From Clostridia bacterium (lineage in GTDB: Bacteria; Bacillota; Clostridia; Oscillospirales; Acutalibacteraceae): a stretch of DNA of 35,648 nucleotides. Under the pieces are notes generated by a model. It saw only the letters and a list, made by a program, of their open reading frames with translations, was not told the DNA's origin and did no database searches. Every line of letters begins with the position of its first letter. Position 1 is the stretch's first letter. Where the stretch lies: contig JAFQRF010000050.1 in the NCBI GenBank assembly GCA_017410195.1, positions 1 through 35,648 on the forward strand, read 5' to 3'. Below, piece by piece: positions 16,584 to 24,165 of this stretch. A program made the translations under genes and the position numbers.

Positions 16584-17471
16584 TTATCCTCTAACTGTGC
16601 CGCCCTTCATTTTGATAAGCTCACGGTAGCTGATGAGTTCAACGCCGTGATCCTTGAGATACTTGTGAGTATAGGGGTCTTTCATAAGCTGATATTCCCA
16701 TACTCTGTCCTGCCATCTGGAAGTGATGCCTTTGAGTTCATCGTTCTCGATTGAGGGATGAATAAAGGTTTCGGTTACACCGTCTTCAGGAATGTCTGTC
16801 CAGATTTTGAGAATAGTGTCTCTGTATGTTTCGTAACTTTTGCGCATATCGTCGTTCCAGTCGGGGAAGAGGAGATAATCGGGGATAACAACATTGTATT
16901 TCTTGCCCCATCTCTTTGAAAGTAATGTGATTGCGGCATAAAGGAAATAAGGAGTGCCGTTGGGGCAGATTCTCTTATCGTGCTTTGTGTAAAGACGGTA
17001 AGCATAGCCGTATTCACCGCAAACTCTCAAAGTCATCTTTGCAAGACCGAGTCTGCCCGTGTAGTGACCGTAGAGAGACCCCATATGGTTGTCGGTGTGA
17101 GAAGGTTTCATGCCCATGCTGTGAGCAAGGTCAATCTGTGCACGGATTTCTGCTTCAAGGTCTTCGTAAGAAGCGTTCTTTTCAACCTGGTCGCTTTCGT
17201 GCCACATAAATCCTTCTTCGTCAATGAGCGTTTTGCCGTTTGTGAGGGGCTTCCAGCGGTATTTGCCCCATTCGCTTGTCATTGTGAGGTGAATACCGAT
17301 TGCGTGTTCGGGGTGGTCGTTTGAGAATTTAACCGCATCTGCAGCCGTGGGGCAGGGCATCATAATGGTTGCGGATTTGAGAAATCCGCCTTCAAAAAGC
17401 TCTGCGACAGCTTGATTTGCGGCGTTGCACATGCCATAGTCGTCTGCGTTAACAATAAGATACTTAGCCAT
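16584..17471 (-). CDS. YdjC/ChbG-family carbohydrate deacetylase
   Basis: The 295-residue protein begins with the family signature YLIVNADDYGMC (Asp pair at residues 10-11). It also shows GIHLTMTSEW with His61 and SHTDNHMG with His125 and His129; these Asp/His residues are the expected metal ligands. YdjC/ChbG enzymes remove an acetyl group from N-acetylated sugars such as chitooligosaccharides; the exact substrate here is unknown. It lacks a signal peptide and is probably cytoplasmic. AAAGGGA precedes the ATG. It lies 66 nt downstream of the O-acetyltransferase gene on the same strand, suggesting a small carbohydrate-modification operon. Confidence 0.88.
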   Translation of the reverse strand: MAKYLIVNADDYGMCNAANQAVAELFEGGFLKSATIMMPCPTAADAVKFSNDHPEHAIGIHLTMTSEWGKYRWKPLTNGKTLIDEEGFMWHESDQVEKNASYEDLEAEIRAQIDLAHSMGMKPSHTDNHMGSLYGHYTGRLGLAKMTLRVCGEYGYAYRLYTKHDKRICPNGTPYFLYAAITLLSKRWGKKYNVVIPDYLLFPDWNDDMRKSYETYRDTILKIWTDIPEDGVTETFIHPSIENDELKGITSRWQDRVWEYQLMKDPYTHKYLKDHGVELISYRELIKMKGGTVRG

Positions 17472-17537
17472 ATATATTTCCCTTTCGGATTGATTTTATC
17501 AATTAATTATAGCATACATATAAGTAATTATCAATCA

Positions 17538-18140
17538 TTAAAGTTTTATTTTTCTGTCTTTGAAGTAATATTCTCTGTCATGTTCGCCGATTTCACGCAT
17601 AACCCTGCACGGATTGCCGACAGCAACAACATTTGACGGAATATCCTTCGTGACTATGCTGCCTGCGCCGATAACGGTGTTATCGCCGATTGTAACGCCG
17701 GGAGTGATAACCGCGCCCGCGCCTATCCAGCAGTTTTTGCCGATATGAATGGGCATATTGAATTGATAAGCCTGCTCACGCAGCTCGGGATTTATCGGGT
17801 GACCCGCAGTTGCAACGGTCACGTTCGGGCCGAACATTGTATAATCGCCGACATAGATATCGGTATCGTCAACCATAGTGAGATTGAAGTTTGCGTAAAC
17901 ATTTTTGCCGAAGTGAACGTGCTTTCCGCCCCAGTTTGCATGAAGCGGAGGTTCGATGTAGCAGTCGTCACCGATTTCGGCAAACATACCTTTAAGCATT
18001 TCCGTACGCTTTTTCTGCTCTGTGGGTCGGGTCATATTGTAGTCATAGAGCTTTTCAAGGCATTGAAGCTGCTCGGTCATTATTTCGTCGCCGTTGGGGA
18101 GATAAAGGTCTCCGCTTCGCATTTTTTCTTTTTCCGTCAT
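17538..18140 (-). CDS. Maltose/galactoside O-acetyltransferase-like hexapeptide-repeat protein
   Basis: The 200 residues start with the N-terminal helical Mac domain (MRSGDLYLPNGDEIMTEQ), followed by left-handed beta-helix hexapeptide repeats (for example CYIEPP, VHFGKNVYAN, CWIGAGAVITPG and TVIGAGSIVT). The catalytic His lies in VATAGHPI. The family (Maa/LacA/NodL) transfers acetyl from acetyl-CoA to a sugar hydroxyl. The length matches. GAGGT precedes the ATG. It lies 9 nt downstream of the metallophosphoesterase gene, so the two are probably cotranscribed. The acceptor sugar cannot be told from the sequence. Confidence 0.92.
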   Translation of the reverse strand: MTEKEKMRSGDLYLPNGDEIMTEQLQCLEKLYDYNMTRPTEQKKRTEMLKGMFAEIGDDCYIEPPLHANWGGKHVHFGKNVYANFNLTMVDDTDIYVGDYTMFGPNVTVATAGHPINPELREQAYQFNMPIHIGKNCWIGAGAVITPGVTIGDNTVIGAGSIVTKDIPSNVVAVGNPCRVMREIGEHDREYYFKDRKIKL

Positions 18141-18149
18141 ATGTTTACC

Positions 18150-19310
18150 TCATTTTTCAAGAAACATTCTGCTGTATCTCGGTTTGATGTCGAGCGAGCC
18201 GTCGCCCTTGAGAGTTGTTACGGTAACGCCGAGTACCCATTCGCTTTCCGGTAAGCCGAAATTTGTGCCGTGGTGGTAAAGATAGCCTCCGGGAAGGTTA
18301 TAAACAAAATAAACGCCCTTATATAATGCACACCAGTCGTTGACGTGGTCATGACCGACGAAAACTGCCTTGGTTGTGCCTTTTTCTTCGATTGCGGCAA
18401 ACATTCCGCTGTTATATGGTGAACATCCGACGCTTTCCCACTGCTCACCGTAGAGGACTTCGTATTCGCCCGTGGGTGCATATCTTCCGCCCTCAACCTC
18501 TTTGAAAACATCAGCGAATTCCGGGAAGGCGATGTGCATATACATCATTGAATCAGCGTGGCCGTATTTCTTCATAAGAGCATCGGTTTCGTTTTTGTAG
18601 AATTCAATCTGTTCTTTTTTGAGGAAGTCATAGCCGTTGACATCGGCGGGAATTCCGTATGCTTTCTTGTCTCTTTCAAGCATATCTCTGCCCGAATCAA
18701 AAAGGAAAAGAGTCTGTCTGTGCCTGCCGCCTTCACCGAGAATGTTTATTGTATAGTTGCCGTAGCCGAAAAGCTCCTCGGGACCGAATTTGCATAGGCA
18801 GTGGTCATAATCGGTGAAGCTTTTCCAGAGAAGCCATTTATAGAAGCCTCTGTCCTCACGGGTTTCGTGATTGCCGAAAACCGCCGCCCAGTAAACGCCG
18901 ATTTCCTCCATCATCTGAGCAAACTGGATTGCCTCAATCTGCTGGAATTTGCCAAGAATAACGTCGCCCGTGAGGATAACAAGGTCGGGCTTGACCTCTT
19001 TGATATGTCTGGTGAAGTATTCAACGATCTTTCTGTTTTGTGCATTATCATCGCTGAAATGGAGGTCTGTTGTTGTCACGATAACAAAGTCTTTGTCCGT
19101 AGGATTGCCGTTTTTGTCAACCTTTGCGATTGTTGTTGAATTATCATCCTGAGAAATAATTTTTACGTCTGTTTTGATTTTGTGAGAATCGTCCGCCTTG
19201 CAATAGAGCAAAGACGGCTTCTTTCCGTCTGTTGCTTTGTATACTGCATTTGCCGCAGCAAGATACGCCTTGATTGCGCTCTGCCGAACAAAGCCCCATG
19301 CTTTATACAT
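18150..19310 (-). CDS. Calcineurin-like metallophosphoesterase
   Basis: About 386 residues. The metal-binding blocks are in order: TTDLHFSDD, LTGDVILG, AVFGNHE, a later MYMHIAFPEF, and FVGHDHVND near the end. This resembles the purple-acid-phosphatase/Dcr2-like branch rather than the nucleases. An N-terminal stretch (about 1-30) is helical but not a convincing signal peptide. The start is chosen at the ATG at 19310, which follows AAAGGTGG; the longer frame would need a TTG at 19343 with no ribosome binding site. It is first of three minus-strand genes with the O-acetyltransferase and the YdjC-like deacetylase. Its substrate is unknown. Confidence 0.85.
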   Translation of the reverse strand: MYKAWGFVRQSAIKAYLAAANAVYKATDGKKPSLLYCKADDSHKIKTDVKIISQDDNSTTIAKVDKNGNPTDKDFVIVTTTDLHFSDDNAQNRKIVEYFTRHIKEVKPDLVILTGDVILGKFQQIEAIQFAQMMEEIGVYWAAVFGNHETREDRGFYKWLLWKSFTDYDHCLCKFGPEELFGYGNYTINILGEGGRHRQTLFLFDSGRDMLERDKKAYGIPADVNGYDFLKKEQIEFYKNETDALMKKYGHADSMMYMHIAFPEFADVFKEVEGGRYAPTGEYEVLYGEQWESVGCSPYNSGMFAAIEEKGTTKAVFVGHDHVNDWCALYKGVYFVYNLPGGYLYHHGTNFGLPESEWVLGVTVTTLKGDGSLDIKPRYSRMFLEK

Positions 19311-19497
19311 TATATATAACCACCTTTGATTTTGATAAGTCAATTATATTGCCGAGTGCTTTCTTTGTCAATGATTTGAGGAATAATATTATTTTTTGCG
19401 AATACAATTCAAAAGGGAGTTTTATTGGACACAAGATATCCTATAATGCAGTTGTAAGGTAAAAAGCCAATGAATTCTTAGCGTGAGAGGAGCAAAA

Positions 19498-19530
19498 ATG
19501 AAAATTCATAAAACAAAAAACGGATTGTGA
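19498..19530 (+). other. Possible 10-codon leader ORF upstream of the 91-residue membrane protein gene
   Basis: GAGAGGAG lies five bases before an ATG that reads MKIHKTKNGL and stops. TATAAT at 19442-19447 could be its -10, but the -35 is poor. It may be a chance ORF or the remnant of a longer gene. The rest of the 19311-19599 gap shows no gene. Confidence 0.25.
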
Positions 19531-19599
19531 AAATAAATCAAAAAGCTTTTGAGAAAAAACATATAATATGTCGGATAGCACAAATTGTGGTCGCATCGC

Positions 19600-19628
19600 T
19601 TGACAGCGCATATATGTTGTGGTAAAAT
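19600..19628 (+). promoter_or_regulatory. Upstream promoter P1 of the 91-residue membrane protein gene
   Basis: TTGACA (19600-19605), a 17-nt spacer and TAAAAT (19623-19628). It lies ahead of all the LexA-like boxes. Confidence 0.75.
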
Positions 19629-19646
19629 GGAATCACAAAAGAAGAA

Positions 19647-19743
19647 CGAAAAAATGTTCGACAAAAATCGAACAAATGTATTGACAAACGAATGTTTGTT
19701 TGCTATAATAAATCACACAGAACAAATGTTTAACATCTGTTCG
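19647..19743 (+). promoter_or_regulatory. Cluster of LexA-like (SOS box) sites over promoter P2
   Basis: Four 14-nt sites match the Gram-positive LexA consensus CGAACRNRYGTTYC at 11 or 12 of 14 positions: CGAAAAAATGTTCG (19647), CGAACAAATGTATT (19669), CGAATGTTTGTTTG (19689) and AGAACAAATGTTTA (19719). A weaker fifth, TTAACATCTGTTCG, is at 19730. The second touches the -35 of P2, the third fills its spacer, and the fourth lies just downstream of the -10. The starts of the first three are about two helical turns apart. A TetR-like repressor is a possible alternative. Confidence 0.6.
19681..19709 (+). promoter_or_regulatory. Promoter P2: perfect consensus sigma-A promoter overlapped by operator-like sites
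   Basis: TTGACA (19681-19686), a 17-nt spacer and TATAAT (19704-19709) match the consensus at every position. The spacer is itself nearly palindromic (ACAAAC/GTTTGT flanking GAAT). A promoter this strong implies tight repression. Confidence 0.88.
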
Positions 19744-19761
19744 GCTAAGGAGGACTTGACA

Positions 19762-20037
19762 ATGGCATTTGCAGAAATAATAAAGACATTTTTTGAATTG
19801 GCAGCAGTAGTACTGCTTATAATAGGTTTTGTTAACGAGAAAAAGGTTGTTGCTTTTGAGGTTAAGCTTGCAAGGGCAATAAAAATTCATCTTCGCAACC
19901 GCCGTGTCCGCAAGCAGAGGGAGGCGGCGAGGCAATACAGCGCAAGAGTTCAGATGAGAGCGCCCGAAGATGCTTATTTTGAGGAACCTGTTCTTACGGT
20001 TGTTGAGGATAATAAAAACGCATATTTTGTTGCATAA
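19762..20037 (+). CDS. 91-residue single-TM membrane protein, candidate SOS-induced gene
   Basis: I recognise no family. The reading frame is open further upstream through promoter P2, so the start is set at the ATG at 19762, eight bases after AAGGAGG. Residues about 5-24 form one membrane helix (EIIKTFFELAAVVLLIIGFV). A strongly basic stretch follows (residues 39-58, HLRNRRVRKQREAAR), which by the positive-inside rule puts the C-terminus in the cytoplasm. The last 25 residues are acidic. Regulation by LexA-like boxes plus a short membrane protein recalls SOS-induced division inhibitors such as YneA or SidA, but it has no LysM domain and no sequence resemblance I can claim. That role is inference only. 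A hairpin terminator follows. Confidence 0.75.
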   Translation: MAFAEIIKTFFELAAVVLLIIGFVNEKKVVAFEVKLARAIKIHLRNRRVRKQREAARQYSARVQMRAPEDAYFEEPVLTVVEDNKNAYFVA

Positions 20038-20061
20038 ACTCAAATTTTATTGCAGAAAAAG

Positions 20062-20103
20062 AATCAACATTATAGTCAAAATGGCTGTAATGTTGATTTT
20101 TTT
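20062..20103 (+). terminator. Terminator of the 91-residue protein gene
   Basis: An 11-bp stem (20062-20072 with 20088-20098) is followed by a run of T. Confidence 0.8.
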
Positions 20104-20145
20104 ACATCTTTTTAACGAAATATAAACAAAACAGAAATTTTATGT

Positions 20146-20174
20146 TTGCTTTTTGAAGACAAAAAGCATATAAT
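20146..20174 (+). promoter_or_regulatory. Promoter of DUF4474-type copy 3
   Basis: TTGCTT (20146-20151), a 17-nt spacer and TATAAT (20169-20174), about 30 nt upstream of the ATG. Confidence 0.55.
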
Positions 20175-20204
20175 ATAAAAATCAACTGTTCAAAGGAGTT
20201 TGGC

Positions 20205-21380
20205 ATGAAAAAAATTACAGAAAGAATTATTTCATTGATACTGGTTTTTGCGATTGTCCTGACTGTGTGTTCGGCATTAACTGTCAGTGCATCTGAAAAG
20301 AAGATAACTCAGCCGAGTAATTTTGAAGAATACGAGGATTGGCTTGAACAGGAGGGATATTCCGTTCAAAGAAATACACCTATTGAATTCAAAGCACCGT
20401 CAGGCAAGGATTGGCTTTTAAGAAAGCACTTCAATTTTGTGACCGATGAAATGGTCGGAGAAATATGTGAATACATCAAAGAGGAATCTGGTCTTGATAT
20501 TTTGGGGATTATTACATCGGTTCCCGAAACCAATCAGGCTGTCAGCTTTGTTGTTGAAACATTTGATATTGATACTGCGGCTATGAGAGAAGCGCTATAT
20601 GAAATAAGGTTTAAAATGGATGAGAAGGGTAATCAGCCGATGGCAGTTCTCTTTTATTTTATGGGCCTTTATTTCAGCGTTATGGAAGAATGCAAGGCAT
20701 ACTGTGTTCCTTTAGATGAAGAAAATGTTTATGAAATCGCTCTTGATATCACGCTTAAAGACGGTACGGTTGAAACAATAACCACGGGTGTTGTATTCAA
20801 TTCGGAAACCGGTCAGGCATACGGCAAAAGCGGCAACGGAATTCTCGGCACGGGATATGCTTTCTCGATTCCCGAAGTGTTGCTTTATGCGCAGATCAAT
20901 GCTTGGACAAGAGATTTCGGATTTTGTCTGTTTTATGATATCTTTTCCTACACTACTCCGTTCTTTTTCTATGAAACCCGAAGAATAAAGTTTGATTATG
21001 ACGGACTTGAGTGGATGGTTCAGATATGGAAAGGAAACTATTTTATCTCAAACGGTGCGGAAATCGGTATTTATTCAAGGGATGAGAGCAGTTTCGGTAC
21101 TTACTATGACTGCGCAACCGATGAACAGATGATGAAGATGTCGATGGAGCTTTATCATGGTGATGATCTGATATTCTCCCGTCCCGGGCAGCTTCATTGG
21201 TGGCTTACAGGATTTAAAATCTCATACAATCTTTATCCTGCCGATTCAATGACTTTGAAATTTTCTGTTGAAATGAAAGATAAGGAGATGCTGGATGCAT
21301 TCTGTAACGCAGTTGACAAGCATTATATGCGTGACATGACTTATACCGTTGACGGGCTGACGGTTAATGTTGTGTGGTAA
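20205..21380 (+). CDS. Secreted protein with DUF4474-type domain (copy 3)
   Basis: The 391-residue protein has a Sec signal peptide (residues 1 to about 29, likely cleaved after VSA) instead of the anchor and Thr/Pro linker of copies 1 and 2. Residues 30-240 are a region not shared with those copies. The C-terminal domain repeats their signature: WKGNY at W275, GAEIGIY near 286, YYDCA and HWWLTGF at W332-W333. The same order and spacing of motifs make common ancestry likely; the sequence is clearly more divergent than between copies 1 and 2. AAAGGAG precedes the ATG. It is a one-gene unit with its own promoter and terminator. The function is unknown. Confidence 0.8.
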   Translation: MKKITERIISLILVFAIVLTVCSALTVSASEKKITQPSNFEEYEDWLEQEGYSVQRNTPIEFKAPSGKDWLLRKHFNFVTDEMVGEICEYIKEESGLDILGIITSVPETNQAVSFVVETFDIDTAAMREALYEIRFKMDEKGNQPMAVLFYFMGLYFSVMEECKAYCVPLDEENVYEIALDITLKDGTVETITTGVVFNSETGQAYGKSGNGILGTGYAFSIPEVLLYAQINAWTRDFGFCLFYDIFSYTTPFFFYETRRIKFDYDGLEWMVQIWKGNYFISNGAEIGIYSRDESSFGTYYDCATDEQMMKMSMELYHGDDLIFSRPGQLHWWLTGFKISYNLYPADSMTLKFSVEMKDKEMLDAFCNAVDKHYMRDMTYTVDGLTVNVVW

Positions 21381-21384
21381 AAAC

Positions 21385-21412
21385 AAAGGACTGTTTTGTG
21401 CAGTCCTTTTTT
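21385..21412 (+). terminator. Terminator of DUF4474-type copy 3
   Basis: A 9-bp stem (21385-21393 with 21401-21409) whose right arm runs into six T residues. Confidence 0.88.
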
Positions 21413-21528
21413 GACTGTCGATAAAGTCGCTGAAATATAAACGAAAAGATAATATGACAATCACAATAGCCTTCTTTCTCGACAGTCTTTTTGTTACTGC
21501 AAAAATTTTATCCGAAGCAAATATTTTC

Positions 21529-21556
21529 TTGCATTTAGATTTAAATGTGGTATAAT
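21529..21556 (+). promoter_or_regulatory. Promoter of the GDPD/PHP operon, with extended -10
   Basis: TTGCAT (21529-21534), a 16-nt spacer and TGG-TATAAT with the -10 at 21551-21556. The roughly 90-nt leader that follows shows no recognised riboswitch. Confidence 0.7.
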
Positions 21557-21648
21557 TACTGTATTGTATGCAAATTATACATAAAATTTGAAATATGCAT
21601 CGAGTATTTAGTATTGTTGCCGACGGCTGAGCGGAGGTTAAGAAAACT

Positions 21649-22461
21649 GTGAAGAAATTAATCAGGATAATAATTCCGGTTTGTATAATAGTTGTAATGA
21701 TATTTGCTTATACAAATACTGTTGATACGGTCAAATCTCAGCTTTCTTTCTCGTCGTTAACGAACAAGGAGTTTTATCTTACGGCGCACAGAGGTCTTTC
21801 ATCCGTAGCACCTGAGAATACCGCCGTTGCTCTTGAACAGGCTGGCAAGGCAGGATATTACGCTGCCGAGTTTGATATTTCTCCCACTTCCGATGGTGTA
21901 TGGATACTGATGCATGACGATACGGTTGACAGAATGACCGACGGCGAGGGCGAGATAAGTTCATTTACATACGAAGAAATTTCAGAATTGAAAATTGACG
22001 GTGGCAACGGCGTTAAAGATTATCCCGATGAAAAAATAATCACTCTTGAAGATGCAATTGCTATATGCAGAAAATACTCCATGCGCCCGATGATCGAAGT
22101 CAAGGGCGGCAGCCCCGAGGATATGCGCAGCGTGATTAACGCCGTCAGAATGTCGGGCGTTGAGGATGCTCTAATCATCGATTTCGATGCGGACAGACTT
22201 AAAGAGCTCAGAAGGCTTGATTCTGAAATTGAGCTTTGGTATCTGGTGTCAAAAGGAAACGAAGATACCGTTGAGTTTGCCAAGGAAAACAATACGGCAA
22301 TCGCTTTTAACCACAAAAAGCTTGTCAATTATAAGATGATAAAATCCGCAAAGCAGGAGGGATTAACTCTTGCGGCGTGGACGGTTGATTATCTTCCTCT
22401 TATGGATATTCTCACCGCTCTCGGTGTGAATTATATAACAACAAACAGAATTCTTCCGTGA
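21649..22461 (+). CDS. Membrane-anchored glycerophosphodiester phosphodiesterase (GDPD family)
   Basis: GDPD enzymes hydrolyse glycerophosphodiesters, including deacylated lipid headgroups and glycerol-phosphate polymers, to glycerol-3-phosphate and an alcohol. The 270-residue protein starts at GTG behind GGAGG. Residues about 5-22 are an N-terminal membrane anchor, so the catalytic domain should face outside. The catalytic set is present: TAHRGLSSVAPENT with His47, Arg48 and Glu56, AEFDISPTSDG, and MHDDTVDRMTDG. The C-terminal KSAKQEGLTLAAWTVD strand is typical. The next gene starts 13 nt after the stop, so the two form an operon. Teichoic-acid or phospholipid turnover is a plausible role but unproven. 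Confidence 0.92.
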   Translation: MKKLIRIIIPVCIIVVMIFAYTNTVDTVKSQLSFSSLTNKEFYLTAHRGLSSVAPENTAVALEQAGKAGYYAAEFDISPTSDGVWILMHDDTVDRMTDGEGEISSFTYEEISELKIDGGNGVKDYPDEKIITLEDAIAICRKYSMRPMIEVKGGSPEDMRSVINAVRMSGVEDALIIDFDADRLKELRRLDSEIELWYLVSKGNEDTVEFAKENNTAIAFNHKKLVNYKMIKSAKQEGLTLAAWTVDYLPLMDILTALGVNYITTNRILP

Positions 22462-22474
22462 AAGGGGTATTAAA

Positions 22475-23962
22475 ATGTTGAAAAAATTAACGGCAATTAT
22501 TCTTGCGGTACTCATGGTTATGCCTTTGATGGGTATGAGCGCAACTCCCGGTGATGCACCGTCGGTACCCGAAAAGAACTTCATAATCACCGACCCGTAT
22601 GCAGATGTTGACTGGGATGAATGGGGCGTTTACAAAACACAGCTTCATTGCCACACAACTGCAAGTGACGGTTTCCTTACCATCGATGAATTTGTTCAGA
22701 AGCACTATGACCTTAACTTTGATATCGTTGCTCTTACCGACCACGGTACACTCAATCGAGGCTGGAACAGAGAGCCGGATCTTGTTCCGCTTATGCGTTT
22801 AATCAAAAAAGAACGCACGAAGAATGCTCCCGTTGTTCCCATCAGCGATGGGCTTTATCAGCAGTATCTCAACGGTACGGCTCCTTCCGAAACAAGAACC
22901 CACAAAAACGGAATGATTGATATTCCTCTCGGTATTGAGCTTAATATGGCTACTCCTGTTGCGGACTGCCATCTGACGGGCTACTATGCAGAGTACGGCC
23001 AGGGCCTTGCAGGCGTTTTCGGCGACTATGAAACTCCCACAAAGGGCGTTATGGAAGCAGGCGGCATTTCCATGCTTTCACATGTTGGCGAATACGTTTA
23101 TACCGATAAGGACAGCGAAAACTATGTCGGTCAGCTTATTGATGACTATTATCCCACAAAGTTTGCCCGCCTTTTCATGGATTTTGAAGGTTCAAGCCTT
23201 GGTATGGGCATCAACAGCGCAACCGATGCTCACACACGCTGTGACCGAATTCTTTACGACCAGATTCTTCAGAAGACAATCCCCAACGGCGTTGTACCCT
23301 GGTGCAACACTTTTGCGGATTCTCACAATGAACGTTCAATCAATGATGCATATACTATGTCGCTTATGCCTGAATTGAGCGTTGATGCGTTCCGTACCTG
23401 CCTTGAAAAGGGTGAATATTTCTCGGTTTCTCACTATTCAAACGGCGTTGAGCTTAACGGTATGAAGGAAATGCCCGATTTTGTTGAGAAGGATGTTGAG
23501 GATTCAAAGAGCTATCTTCTCGACAACACTCCGATGGTTACCCGAGTAACTGTCAATCAGGATAAGGATACAATCACAATCGAAGGTACAAACTTCAACG
23601 AAATCACCTGGGTTTCAAACGGAAACGTAATCCTTCGCGAAAGCAACATTAACGATGGCGATGCAACTCTTGATCTTCATTCTGCAGAGCTTCTTGACGA
23701 GCCTTATCTCTTCGTGAGATTCTATATCACGGGTGAAAACGGCATCTGCTATTCACAGCCGTTCGTTCTCAACGTTGAGGGCGAAGAATTCGAGCCTGTT
23801 GAGGTTCCCGAAACCGTTTATGACCTTCCCTGGTTCCTCAGAAAGCTCGTTACGGTTGTTGACCTCGTGTTCTTCAGAGTCAATCCCATTATCTGGATTT
23901 TCAAGTATTTTGCTCTCGGTTATAATCCCATAACCTTCGACAGACTCTTTAATCCGTTCTGA
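22475..23962 (+). CDS. Exported PHP-domain metallo-phosphoesterase-like protein
   Basis: The 495-residue protein has a Sec signal peptide (about 1-23) and then a PHP domain: QLHCHTTASDG (His58, His60, Asp65), VALTDHGTLNRGW (Asp89, His90), and later LSHVGEYV and FADSHNERS. PHP proteins bind two or three metal ions and usually hydrolyse phosphate esters. A C-terminal beta-sandwich-like region (TRVTVNQDKDTITIEGT) resembles the add-on seen in exported PHP proteins. The last 50 residues are hydrophobic and Trp/Phe-rich (FFRVNPIIWIFKYFALGYNP), perhaps anchoring the protein at the membrane. It is translated behind AAAGGGG, 13 nt after the GDPD gene. A joint role with GDPD in extracellular phosphate-ester breakdown is inferred. 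Confidence 0.85.
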   Translation: MLKKLTAIILAVLMVMPLMGMSATPGDAPSVPEKNFIITDPYADVDWDEWGVYKTQLHCHTTASDGFLTIDEFVQKHYDLNFDIVALTDHGTLNRGWNREPDLVPLMRLIKKERTKNAPVVPISDGLYQQYLNGTAPSETRTHKNGMIDIPLGIELNMATPVADCHLTGYYAEYGQGLAGVFGDYETPTKGVMEAGGISMLSHVGEYVYTDKDSENYVGQLIDDYYPTKFARLFMDFEGSSLGMGINSATDAHTRCDRILYDQILQKTIPNGVVPWCNTFADSHNERSINDAYTMSLMPELSVDAFRTCLEKGEYFSVSHYSNGVELNGMKEMPDFVEKDVEDSKSYLLDNTPMVTRVTVNQDKDTITIEGTNFNEITWVSNGNVILRESNINDGDATLDLHSAELLDEPYLFVRFYITGENGICYSQPFVLNVEGEEFEPVEVPETVYDLPWFLRKLVTVVDLVFFRVNPIIWIFKYFALGYNPITFDRLFNPF

Positions 23963-23973
23963 TGATATGATAA

Positions 23974-24011
23974 ATCCCCGGCAGTCTTAGTGGCTGTCGG
24001 GGATGATTTTT
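23974..24011 (+). terminator. Terminator of the GDPD/PHP operon
   Basis: An 11-bp stem (23974-23984 with 23994-24004, one G-T pair) is followed by GATTTTT. Confidence 0.85.
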
Positions 24012-24087
24012 ATTGGTCCCGAGTTTTCAGTGATGCCTATAATATATTTGTTCGGTATTCCTTTGGGAATAAAAAATCACCCCTCCT

Positions 24088-24114
24088 GTTAAACATTATA
24101 CCACAATGTCTAAC
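24088..24114 (-). promoter_or_regulatory. Orphan minus-strand promoter inside an inverted repeat
   Basis: On the minus strand, TGG-TATAAT (an extended -10) sits inside the near-perfect inverted repeat GTTAGACATT-N7-AATGTTTAAC and is followed at once by AGGAGGGG. The only frame behind it stops after 17 codons, close to the terminator of the previous operon. It may be the relic of a lost, self-regulated gene. Confidence 0.4.
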
Positions 24115-24165
24115 ATTTGGGGTGCATTTCAAACTCGGGTTTCAGCTGTTTTTTGGCTTTTTTTG

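Noticed and set aside
19585-19761. 59-codon upstream extension of the 91-residue membrane protein
   Set aside because: The extension runs through both promoters and the operator-like boxes, and the ATG at 19762 has an excellent AAGGAGG, so translation must start there.
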